From: Corynebacterium singulare
GTDB lineage: Bacteria > Actinomycetota > Actinomycetes > Mycobacteriales > Mycobacteriaceae
Direction of reading: 5' to 3'
Length of the DNA: 64,000 nt
NCBI RefSeq assembly: GCF_000833575.1
Contig: NZ_CP010827.1
Coordinates: 1,909,993 to 1,973,992 of the forward strand
This document shows, piece by piece, positions 46,939-54,146 of the stretch. Both the position numbers and the translations under genes were made by a program. Under the pieces are notes generated by a model. That model ran no database searches. It had not been told where the DNA came from and worked only from the letters and a program-made list of their open reading frames with translations. The stretch's first letter is position 1, and each line of letters starts with the position of its first letter.

Positions 46939-47724
46939 ATGGCTAACGACGACAAGGCATCGCTAAAGGAAGCGAAGAAGCAGGAGCGCGCGGCAAAGCG
47001 CGCTAAGCGCAAGCAGACCCGGTCACAGATGTGGCAAGCGTTCAACATGCAGCGCAAGCAGGACAAGGCGCTCATCCCCATCATGCTCGCTGCCTTCCTA
47101 GGCATGGGCTTGCTCTTCTTCCTCATTGGCTGGCTCTTCAACGGCCAGTGGTTCATGCTCATTCTGGGTTTGGGCATCGGCGCCATCCTCGCGATGTTCC
47201 TGTTCACCCGCCGCCTTGAGCGCGACATGTACAAGCAGGTCGAAGACCAACCTGGTGCCGCCGGGTGGGCGCTTGAGCAGCAGCTGCGCAACACCGTGGG
47301 CGTGGTCTGGAAGGTCAAGACCGGCGTGGCCGCAACCCGCCAGCAGGATCTCATCCACCGCGTCATCGGCAACTCCGGCGTCATCTTCGTTGTCGAGGGC
47401 GACCGCAAGCGCGTTGGCCCCACACTTAACCGCCTGAAGAAGCGCGTCGACCGCCTCGCCGGTGGCGTGCCGGTGTACGAGGTCTTCGTCGGCAACGGTG
47501 ACGATGAGGTTCCCGTATCGAAGCTGCGCAGCCACATCATGAAGCTCCCACGCAACTTCAACAAGAACGAGACCTACGACAACATCCGCCGCATTGAGGC
47601 CATGGATGATCTCCCCGGTACTACCCCGGGTCTGCCTAAAGGCCCCATGCCGCGCCAGGCACAGAACATGTCCGGCATGAACCGCCGTATGCGTCGTATG
47701 CAGGAGCGCAAGGGCGGCAAATAA
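46939..47724 (+). CDS. DUF4191 membrane protein
   Basis: 261-aa actinobacterial DUF4191 protein conserved next to lipA. The basic N-terminus (~1-45, KEAKKQERAAKRAKRKQ) precedes two membrane segments (~50-70 and ~75-93), and a soluble C-terminal domain carries GVIFVVEGDRKRVGPTLNRLKKRVDRLAGGVPVYEVFVG. No catalytic motif is seen. Function unknown; a role near lipoate or glutamine metabolism is only suggested by synteny (glnA usually follows). A very strong terminator ends this unit. Confidence 0.9.
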   Translation: MANDDKASLKEAKKQERAAKRAKRKQTRSQMWQAFNMQRKQDKALIPIMLAAFLGMGLLFFLIGWLFNGQWFMLILGLGIGAILAMFLFTRRLERDMYKQVEDQPGAAGWALEQQLRNTVGVVWKVKTGVAATRQQDLIHRVIGNSGVIFVVEGDRKRVGPTLNRLKKRVDRLAGGVPVYEVFVGNGDDEVPVSKLRSHIMKLPRNFNKNETYDNIRRIEAMDDLPGTTPGLPKGPMPRQAQNMSGMNRRMRRMQERKGGK

Positions 47725-47745
47725 GCCACTTGCTCCAAGCACAAC

Positions 47746-47782
47746 AAGGGTCCCTTCCGAGATTTCGGAAGGGACCCTTTTC
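47746..47782 (+). terminator. Strong terminator ending the lipA/DUF4191 unit
   Basis: A perfect 15-bp stem, AAGGGTCCCTTCCGA (47746-47760) / TCGGAAGGGACCCTT (47765-47779), is followed by TTTTC. It marks the end of the conserved core before the accessory region. Confidence 0.95.
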
Positions 47783-48229
47783 ATTGGCTTCAAAGAGTCC
47801 TAAGCCTTGTTCCCCCATTGGCCACGGCACTACCTTCTACATATGGCATCTACCGAAAGGCGTCTTTAGCCCTGAAAACGCCATCTGCATCGCCTAAACG
47901 CCCTTTTAACCTCAAAAACGCCTTTCAACAGGTGCCCTTTGCCTAAATTGAGGCGCGTGCTCATATCCAACTTCATGAACCCCAAAGGGAAGACCAATTT
48001 CACCTTGATGACTTGGGATTTTAGAACAATTTTGTACTTGACTGCTGAAAACTGCTTGATTTCACAGCGGGGTAGTTATTATCGGATGGTCGAACTGGCC
48101 CAGGAGCCGATGGAAATAGACCAGTTGAATATCGCAAGCCAACAGCTGCTTTTCCCTCTCCATGTCCGAGAACTGTGAGTTTAATCTTCTGGTAGTGAAA
48201 ACCCAAGATTTTCTAGATACAATATTTGT
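47783..48229. other. Gene-poor start of the accessory region
   Basis: About 450 bp after the DUF4191 terminator with no gene I can support; an open frame at 47939-48178 has no family features. It contains a regular array (47856-47922) of AAACGCC words at exact 20-bp spacing and a promoter-like TACAAT (48218-48223) ahead of a possible leaderless small ORF. Confidence 0.55.
47856..47922 (+). repeat. AAACGCC words at exact 20-bp period
   Basis: AAACGCC starts at 47876, 47896 and 47916, exactly 20 bp apart, and AAAGGCG (a near-copy with the middle inverted) starts at 47856, again 20 bp earlier. The outer words form an inverted repeat GAAAGGCGT (47855) / ACGCCTTTC (47918). Two-turn spacing puts all on one DNA face, as in iterons or multi-site operators. 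Role unknown. Confidence 0.6.
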
Positions 48230-48427
48230 GTGCCACATGGGCATATCGTGGCCATCAGTGCACCCCGGGTTGCACCCGCCCGCCGTGTGTACAGCATAGA
48301 GTGTGTTGCCGACGTAAATTGGCACCGCGAGTCCTACAACAGTTCATTCACTCGTTGCAGAGGATTTGTCGACTCCGCGTATACGGTCATGCACAGCTAT
48401 CAACGAGTTAAAAATATGAATAGGTAG
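48230..48427 (+). CDS. Possible leaderless small ORF, unknown
   Basis: 65-codon frame beginning GTG CCA CAT. TACAAT at 48218-48223 would place transcription start at or next to the GTG, so the transcript could be leaderless, which is common in corynebacteria. It ends seven bases before the lipoprotein gene. The translated product (VPHGHIVAISAPRVAPARRVYS...) shows no motif, signal peptide or known family. It may simply be the 5' leader of the lipoprotein transcript. Confidence 0.25.
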   Translation: MPHGHIVAISAPRVAPARRVYSIECVADVNWHRESYNSSFTRCRGFVDSAYTVMHSYQRVKNMNR

Positions 48428-48434
48428 CGGCAGA

Positions 48435-49028
48435 ATGTTAAAAATAAAACTTAAGAATTGGCAGCGACCCGTTTTGCTCGTCTCGGTTCTTTTGGGGCTA
48501 GCGTTGTCTGGGTGTGGATTTTTCGACGGTCTCGATCAGATGGCTGAGGCTAGCCCATCCGGAAACATCGCTGTTTCTCTAGATCAAACTGGCGGTGTCA
48601 CTGTTCATATGATTGCTTGTGATATTCAGGTTGAATCAGTAGAGCTTCTCATTCAATCAACCATTCCCGGTGATCCGCCCCTCAGTGAACGGATCAACCT
48701 CGAGCACCCACAAGGTGGGTACGTTGAGCTTCGATTACCGGCTTCTACAACCAATAATCCTCCAGTACTGAACTCGCTTATCGCGGACCCGCAGTTAGAG
48801 TTTTGGGTCAATCCAATCACGTACAAGGGAGGCGAAGATGAGCACCGATTTGTGCCTGAACTCAGTGGAATCACGATTGCAGAAGTCGAGAATCATCCCC
48901 GTGGCTCGCTTTTAGTCCAGAATTACGTCGCCGGGACCCATGATCCGATTACGTTGGACGAAGTAACACTAGATGCGTTCAAGGATGGACCTGCAAATAG
49001 TCGCCCTCCGGGTTGTACTGTGGAATAG
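48435..49028 (+). CDS. Secreted lipoprotein, unknown family
   Basis: 197-aa predicted lipoprotein. Basic N-region (MLKIKLKNWQRP), hydrophobic core (VLLVSVLLGLALSG) and lipobox LSGC (Cys27) indicate lipid attachment and surface location. The mature part has an acidic Ser/Ala linker, then a beta-rich domain (~40-190) with no motif I know; two cysteines (DIQVESV preceded by IAC, and PPGCTVE at the end) could pair. Lower GC than the core genes suggests acquisition. The ribosome site is weak. No partner gene is evident. Confidence 0.7.
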   Translation: MLKIKLKNWQRPVLLVSVLLGLALSGCGFFDGLDQMAEASPSGNIAVSLDQTGGVTVHMIACDIQVESVELLIQSTIPGDPPLSERINLEHPQGGYVELRLPASTTNNPPVLNSLIADPQLEFWVNPITYKGGEDEHRFVPELSGITIAEVENHPRGSLLVQNYVAGTHDPITLDEVTLDAFKDGPANSRPPGCTVE

Positions 49029-49842
49029 AAACTCCAAACCTTTCGAAGGGGTGAGCGACTAATTAGAAGTCTCTTTTGCCAAACGCCTCATTGGCTGGGC
49101 CATGCTGATAATCGAGAATCAAGCCTGGACTTTGTTAGCGTGGCCATCGCTATTCTGGCCTTGGGCGCGTGGGCAATGTGATCTTTGCTGCAGAGAGTAA
49201 GAATCGCCCGCGAGGAAGAAGAGAAGCCGACATTCCTGAGTTCAACGCGATTTTGCATCGTTCACTCACTGGGCGTTAGACGCAGACATAAGAAACTACC
49301 AGCAAAGAACTGAGTGCCCTTAGCTAACGAGACCATTTGAGCGATAGGACTCTTGAGTTTGTTCGGGCGGTAGGCACTCTTAATGACGATAGGAAGAATC
49401 CTCTTTTCTCACCAGGTGCCGTCTAGGCTTACGTTTTCGGTCCTCTCCCAGTCCTGGATGCCATCCACATTGTGTGCTCACGACTAATAGCTTCTTCGGT
49501 ATCCGCAGCTTCAAACGTACAATCGGCTTCTGGGATTGACCTCAACTTTTCTGCTCGGGGCCCGAACCCCGGAAAGTGGACACGGGGATTTAATCACGAT
49601 GCGATAGTAAGTGTAGCTAACCCGGCGTCTTCGAAGGCGTTCGGGCCCTCGATCACCGAATTTATCCCTATAATGAAAGCTGAATGCTTGTCCCGATACA
49701 CAGAACAACATCCCTAAACTGGGCGCATACAGTAGTCCAAGCGCACTACCGTCACTGAGGAAACGTCTACCCGCACGCCCGAAGAACCCTTCACTCTAGG
49801 TACACACAACGGCTTCTACTATGCGTCACCCTGCCCATCTGG
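49029..49842. other. Gene-free stretch before the resolvase, probably scarred
   Basis: About 810 bp with no supportable gene. Short open frames change reading frame often (for example a ~35-residue hydrophobic stretch around 49120-49185), as in decayed genes. Around 49560-49590 the words GGGGCCCGAACCCCGG and GGAAAGTGGACACG resemble an IS or transposon end, but I cannot match them to an element. Confidence 0.4.
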
Positions 49843-50517
49843 TCACATTAACTCGAAGGAGTGGGGATCTGAAGAGCCCTGCACAGTTTTACTCGCGGCC
49901 CCGCCCAAATAGCTGTACAGTGTCGTCCTCCCCACCCCAAGACGTCGCGCGACCTCCGCCTTCGGCACGCCAGCGTTGACCCACGCGCGTGCCTGAGCCA
50001 CTTGCTCACCGGTAAGCGCACGGGCGCGACCCTTGTACACGCCACGCTCTTTTGCCCGGGCAATCCCCTCTGCCTGGCGCTCTCGAATGATGGAGCGTTC
50101 AAACTCCGCCACTGAACCCAACAGCCCTAGCATCAGCTTGGCGATCGGGGTGGAGTCTTTTGAGTAGGTCTGTCCCTCCTTGAGGAACTTCACCGACACT
50201 CCTTCGCTGACTAGCTCGTCAACAATGGCGTACAGATCCGTCAGTGAACGCGCGCACCGATCCATCGACGTGACGACAAGCTGATCTCCTGCACGGACAT
50301 ATCGCATTGCTTCATCAAGTCCAGGGCGCTCACGCGATCCACCACTGGCCTTATCCGTGTAATAGGTGAAGACCTTCTCTGCCTTGAGTTGTTCAATCTG
50401 ACGATCAAGGTTCTGATCTTTCGAACTCACCCGGGCATAGCCCACCTTTTGTCCTGAGATCGCGCCCAACTGTTCAGTGATCTCCAGAGGCAGTGACGGT
50501 TCTGTTCCGTTAGTCAT
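49843..50517 (-). CDS. Serine recombinase (resolvase/invertase family)
   Basis: 224-aa site-specific recombinase. The catalytic Ser is in GYARVSSKDQNLDRQ (~26-40), with the arginine and helix E regions (RERPGLDEAM, SMDRCARSLTDLYAIVDEL, AEFERSIIRERQAEGIARAK) typical of Tn3 resolvases and invertases. A C-terminal helix-turn-helix (~180-210, TGEQVAQARAWVNAGVPKAEVARRLGVGRTTLYSYL) binds the crossover site. No transposase is adjacent, so it is either a stand-alone resolvase or a relic of a Tn3-like element. Candidate res words lie just upstream of its start (50530-50666). Confidence 0.92.
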   Translation of the reverse strand: MTNGTEPSLPLEITEQLGAISGQKVGYARVSSKDQNLDRQIEQLKAEKVFTYYTDKASGGSRERPGLDEAMRYVRAGDQLVVTSMDRCARSLTDLYAIVDELVSEGVSVKFLKEGQTYSKDSTPIAKLMLGLLGSVAEFERSIIRERQAEGIARAKERGVYKGRARALTGEQVAQARAWVNAGVPKAEVARRLGVGRTTLYSYLGGAASKTVQGSSDPHSFELM

Positions 50518-50529
50518 GGAACTAACCCT

Positions 50530-50666
50530 AGCGAACAGGAAGTTTTGTCATTCACAAATTGTTCGCTTGGGGTGTACCTGTGCACGGCACGGCGCCTATA
50601 ATGAAGTCTTTGGAGTGAGTTACCCACAGGTGATTGCGCCAGTCTTGTGGATATGTCCTGTTCGCG
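50530..50666. promoter_or_regulatory. Candidate res site of the serine recombinase
   Basis: AGCGAACA (50530-50537) and TGTTCGCT (50560-50567) form a perfect 8-bp inverted repeat 13 bp upstream of the recombinase start, and a third TGTTCGCG lies at 50659-50666. Tn3-type res sites have several inverted-repeat subsites upstream of tnpR, so spacing and place fit. It also overlaps the divergent promoter region of the DUF3800 gene. Confidence 0.45.
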
Positions 50667-50749
50667 CGGTTGCGGTGCCGAAGTCACGTTGTGAAAATCG
50701 GCGCGTGGGTTAGGGTCATTAGTACCCAAACGACAGGAGAACACCCCGC

Positions 50750-51451
50750 ATGTATCAACTCTTCGTTGACGAGTCCTACCAGAAAGGCCACTATTACGTG
50801 GCGGGCGTCCTCGTTGACGAAAAGCAAAGTGAGGTCTTGGCGACGCGGCTCGATGAGCTTGCCGACGGTCTGCGAGAACGCAACAATTGGCTTGCCCCGC
50901 CCGAGTTTCATGGCTATGCCCTGATGAATGGGTTGGACGACTGGAAAAGTCTCAATGGCAACTTTGGCGCGTGTGTGGCCATCTACCAGAAGGTGCTGCA
51001 CGCAATACAGAACTCGGGTGCCCGGGTCTACCTTGAAGGCGTTGATGTTAACCGGCTCAATGCGCGTTACAAGTACCCGGATAGTCCCCACGAAGTAGCG
51101 CTCCGTCACACGCTTGAGCGTGTCAATGAGTATTGTGCACTTAACGGGACGATGTGCAAGGTCATTGCCGACATGGTGCCGCAGCAAGACGATTTCAACG
51201 AGGCGATCCAAGGGTTTACCCGCGTTAGCACCCCGGGTTATCGTAGCCAAAAACTACTTTGCGTTGACGGCGACATTGAGTTTGTTGACTCTAGGGAGAG
51301 TAGGGGTGTGCAGGCGGCAGACATGTCTGCCTATGTGCTGCGCCGCCACCGAGAAGAAAAGTCCGCTAGTAAGTCGTCCCGTAAGGCGACCAAGCGACTC
51401 GTAAAGGCGCTCGGCCCCGCCCTCGTGCATGAGCGGAAGTGGCTCCCTTAG
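50750..51451 (+). CDS. DUF3800 protein (putative RNase H-like nuclease)
   Basis: 233-aa DUF3800 protein. The family hallmark acidic motif opens the protein (YQLFVDESYQKGHYYVAGVLV), with later acidic positions in YLEGVDVNRLN and SRGVQAADMSAYVLRRHREE, consistent with an RNase H-like fold; activity is inferred. It ends with a basic helix (KSASKSSRKATKR). Genes of this family are common in mobile DNA and near defence genes. AGGAG lies ~9 bases before the ATG. It is divergent from the resolvase and has no operon partner downstream. Confidence 0.85.
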   Translation: MYQLFVDESYQKGHYYVAGVLVDEKQSEVLATRLDELADGLRERNNWLAPPEFHGYALMNGLDDWKSLNGNFGACVAIYQKVLHAIQNSGARVYLEGVDVNRLNARYKYPDSPHEVALRHTLERVNEYCALNGTMCKVIADMVPQQDDFNEAIQGFTRVSTPGYRSQKLLCVDGDIEFVDSRESRGVQAADMSAYVLRRHREEKSASKSSRKATKRLVKALGPALVHERKWLP

Positions 51452-51640
51452 CCCAGAAAAAGCTCTGGAGCCTACGCGGCTCCAGGCGACAACGTTCCGG
51501 TATCCGGCTCGTCGTGACTCTAATGTAACCTCTTTTGGCGCTTTTGGTCAAGATTTTGCACGTTCCAACTTGCGCTACCCCCGCGCACACCACCGCCCCG
51601 GCACTCAAGGTGTGAGCGCCGGGGCGATGGTCTATCCCAA

Positions 51641-51660
51641 GGGTGCTGTTGCAAAGTTCG
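51641..51660. mobile_element. Possible IS6-family end remnant
   Basis: GGGTGCTGTTGCAAAGTTCG is close to the IS6-family terminal repeat (GGCTCTGTTGCAAA in IS6100). No transposase of that family is found nearby, so at most one end survives. Confidence 0.35.
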
Positions 51661-51906
51661 GCCTGGCCTGACAACCGTGGATCGAAGACATTCCTGGTCC
51701 GGCCACCCATCGTGGCCTTCAACAGCTTCTTCCTTGGGCGGAATCTGTTGGCTGGAAGATTTTAGCGCTGCCTGGTGGCATGACGTACATTGCGCGATAA
51801 TCCCCCTCGACCTGCATGGAGAGCCCCCTGCGCCACAGCATCAGCTACCGTCATCGCGAGTGGATCGATGCCCATGGCATGCCGTGGTGGCTATAGCATG
51901 CCCTAG

Positions 51907-52240
51907 TCAGTGTCCGAGGACCAGGGTGCTGGCCGCGGCTTCGATGACATCGCCGGTGATGGTCTCCAACTCGTTGATCTTCAACACCCGATTGATCTGC
52001 GGGAACAATCGTCCCCCACGCCGCGGAGACCGGCTGACCCTCCATACACATGTTTCCGACCACCTCGTCGACGATGCACTCGCGCAGCCGTGAGACCCGC
52101 TCGGCCTCAGTGAGGCGGCGCCAGGTGGCAATACGCGCCAGCACCCGCGCAGGCACCGTGTCCGTCTCCTCGGTCAGGTAGCGCTTCTGGATGAGCACGG
52201 TAAAGGCGTCCCCGCCGGGGTACGAGCTGTTCCAGAACCC
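51907..52240 (-). pseudogene. Frameshifted 3' gene fragment, unidentified
   Basis: On the minus strand one frame reads TDTVPARVLARIATWRRL and on to ECIVDEVVGNMCMEGQPVS; near 52025 the protein-like reading moves to another frame (RRGGRLFPQINRVLKINELETITGDVIEAAAS) and ends at 51907. The two pieces look like one helical C-terminal domain broken by a frameshift. I do not recognise the family, and the 5' part is missing or too decayed. Confidence 0.4.
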
Positions 52241-52375
52241 CTCGGTCGGGGGTGCGCGGGACCCTACTTGCTCAGTTTTTTGGGAAGGCTTCGTCCCACG
52301 TGGGTCGGCGACTACGTGTAGCGACCGGCCCAAGTTTCGAAGTCCTTCGACTGCCGGTAGTTGTTGCAATGAACA

Positions 52376-52395
52376 GTAGATACCACATAGATGGT
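52376..52395 (+). promoter_or_regulatory. Possible operator upstream of afsA
   Basis: GTAGATACCACATAGATGGT resembles the GTAGGTACC-type element found at 55583-55616 and 58213-58234 (one mismatch in the TAGGTACC core, similar ATAG following). It lies ~80-100 bp upstream of the afsA ATG. Weaker than the other copies. Confidence 0.4.
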
Positions 52396-52473
52396 GCCTT
52401 CCACGTTCATAGTACAAGGCGGCCGCCGACCTCGTAGTGCGTCGCCCACCATGCCATCTCAAAGGGGCCCACC

Positions 52474-53475
52474 ATGCCGCTCGCCACACATCAAGAATGC
52501 TTGTCGTTCGACCGCGGAATATCCCGCGACATCGTCCACCGCGCCTCCATCGCCGAGGTCTTCCTCACCGACACCGAAGCAGCGGAAGACGGTGTTGTTT
52601 TCGCCGCACAGCTGCCCCGCAACCACTCCTACTTCAGTGACCACCGCGGCGCGTGCACGACCTACGACCCCCTCCTGATCGTCGAGGTCTTCCGCCAGGT
52701 AGCCATCGACTACGCGCATATCTACCAGGGTGTCGACCGCTCCCAGAAGTTCGTCTTCAACTCCGCTGACTTCACCGTCGTGTCCAACGAGGCACTCACC
52801 ATCGGTAGCTGCCCCGGTCACTGCACGATCACCGCACGCGTCGTTGATGAAAAGCTCCATGATTCACAGGTCACAGGCCTGACCCTCGATATGGCCGCCT
52901 ACATCGACGGGGTCGTCGCCGCCACGGAAACTATGGTCTACCAGTGGCTACCCAGCGATGTGTGGGACCGGATCCGCAGCCGATCCCGGTCCGCACTGAA
53001 CCTGCCGGATACGCCCTCACGGCCCCAGCACCGTGCCGCGACCCGCATGCTCGCGAGCGCTGTCGGCCGCCACACCCCTCGCAATGCAATTCTGGCGAAT
53101 CCAGCGCACCACGGCGACAGTATCTCGGCACTGACCCTCATCGACGTCGACTACCCCTCCCTGTTCGACCATGAGCTCGACCACGTACCGGGAATGCTGC
53201 AATTCGAGGCGGCCCGCCAGATCTCCATGGCTGCCGCCAACGTGATCCTCGGTCTGGATACGTCCCGGCTAGTGATGGATGGCCTCACCATCAGCTTCGA
53301 CAGCTTCGGGGAACTGGAGATCGACACTGTGGCACATGCGACGGCGGTAGCCGACCCGGACAATGACGGCACAGTGATCGCCACGCTCACGCTCACCCAG
53401 GGCGAGATCGTGATCGCCTCCGGGCGGGTTCATCTGGCCATGATCCCTGCGAGTGTCAGGACGTTGATCCAGTGA
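52474..53475 (+). CDS. afsA: AfsA/ScbA-family gamma-butyrolactone-type synthase
   Basis: 333-aa protein with two AfsA-type hot-dog domains. Domain 1 (~20-155) reads DIVHRASIAEVFLTDTEAAEDG, LPRNHSYFSD and YDPLLIVEVFRQVAIDYAH; domain 2 (~200-330) reads LIDVDYPSLFDHELDHVPGMLQFEAARQ, matching AfsA/BarX signatures. In Streptomyces such enzymes condense a beta-ketoacyl-ACP with dihydroxyacetone phosphate to make the butenolide phosphate precursor of A-factor-like autoregulators. AAAGGGG lies six bases before the ATG. The stop overlaps the HAD phosphatase start (GTGA), so the two are coupled. The product in this organism is unknown. Confidence 0.88.
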   Translation: MPLATHQECLSFDRGISRDIVHRASIAEVFLTDTEAAEDGVVFAAQLPRNHSYFSDHRGACTTYDPLLIVEVFRQVAIDYAHIYQGVDRSQKFVFNSADFTVVSNEALTIGSCPGHCTITARVVDEKLHDSQVTGLTLDMAAYIDGVVAATETMVYQWLPSDVWDRIRSRSRSALNLPDTPSRPQHRAATRMLASAVGRHTPRNAILANPAHHGDSISALTLIDVDYPSLFDHELDHVPGMLQFEAARQISMAAANVILGLDTSRLVMDGLTISFDSFGELEIDTVAHATAVADPDNDGTVIATLTLTQGEIVIASGRVHLAMIPASVRTLIQ

Positions 53476-54146
53476 GCGGCGCAGCGAAGTTCGTGTGGTT
53501 CGACTTCGGCGGTGTCCTCTCACCGCCCCTGTCCGAGTTGTTCGACAGCTACGCCACCCGGACCGGAATCCCCAGCGATGTCCTTCAACAAGCCATGAAG
53601 TCCATCGGCACCGAGTACGCACTACCCACGCTTGCGCCCATCGAGTTGGCCCTGCTCGACGAGCGGACATGGGTGGCCAAGCAGCACGACTACATCAACA
53701 GGGAACACCCCGATGTCGATACGACTCTGGCCGAGCCGGAGTTCGGACGTCAGTGGTTCTCGGGCCACAGCCCTAACTCCGACATGAGGCAGTTTGCCGT
53801 TGACCTGGTGGAGGAGGGCACCCGTATCGGCATCCTGAGCAACAATGTCGTCGAATGGGAGCCCTACTGGCGGGCGATGGTCGACCTCGACGAGGTGGCG
53901 ACCGTCATCATCGACTCCTGCAGGGTTGGCGTCCGGAAGCCTGATCCAGAGATCTTCGCCATCGCTGCTGATGCGGCTAGCGTCGCCGCGGAGGACTGTG
54001 TTCTGATCGACGATCTTCCTGAGAACTGTGCCGCGGCCTGCAGGGCCGGATGGACCGCAGTCCAGTACATCACCGCCGAGCAGGCCATCGCCGACGTGCG
54101 CCGCGTACTTACGGAGTCGTCTCCGCAAAGTAGCCGTCAGGGGTGA
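53472..54146 (+). CDS. HAD-superfamily phosphatase, coupled to afsA
   Basis: 224-aa HAD-IA hydrolase. Motif I is FDFGGVLSPP, with the nucleophile Asp but Gly in place of the second Asp, as in YihX-type phosphatases. Motif II Ser is in IGILSNN, motif III Lys in VRKPDPEIF and motif IV in VLIDDLPENCAAAC. A helical cap occupies ~15-95. In A-factor-type pathways a phosphatase removes the phosphate from the butenolide or butanolide intermediate, which fits its four-base overlap with afsA. The GTG start shares bases with the afsA stop. The last 38 bases overlap the convergent monooxygenase gene. Confidence 0.88.
   Translation: MSGAAKFVWFDFGGVLSPPLSELFDSYATRTGIPSDVLQQAMKSIGTEYALPTLAPIELALLDERTWVAKQHDYINREHPDVDTTLAEPEFGRQWFSGHSPNSDMRQFAVDLVEEGTRIGILSNNVVEWEPYWRAMVDLDEVATVIIDSCRVGVRKPDPEIFAIAADAASVAAEDCVLIDDLPENCAAACRAGWTAVQYITAEQAIADVRRVLTESSPQSSRQG

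Larger units (their letters stand above)
51452..52473. other. Scarred stretch between DUF3800 and afsA
   Basis: About 1 kb with remnants only. A 9-bp hairpin (CGCCCCGGC/GCCGGGGCG, 51594-51626) may terminate the DUF3800 transcript. GGGTGCTGTTGCAAAGTTCG (51641-51660) resembles an IS6-family inverted-repeat end. A frameshifted gene tail lies at 51907-52240 (minus). The afsA promoter must be near its right end, with a TAGATACC word at 52377. Confidence 0.5.

Noticed and set aside
47939..48178. 79-codon plus-strand frame after the core terminator
   Set aside because: TTG start, no ribosome site, no family features and atypical composition.
51594..51626. CGCCCCGGC/GCCGGGGCG hairpin as a terminator
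   Set aside because: Stable stem but a 15-nt loop and no T run, 140 bp after the DUF3800 stop; noted in the region entry only.
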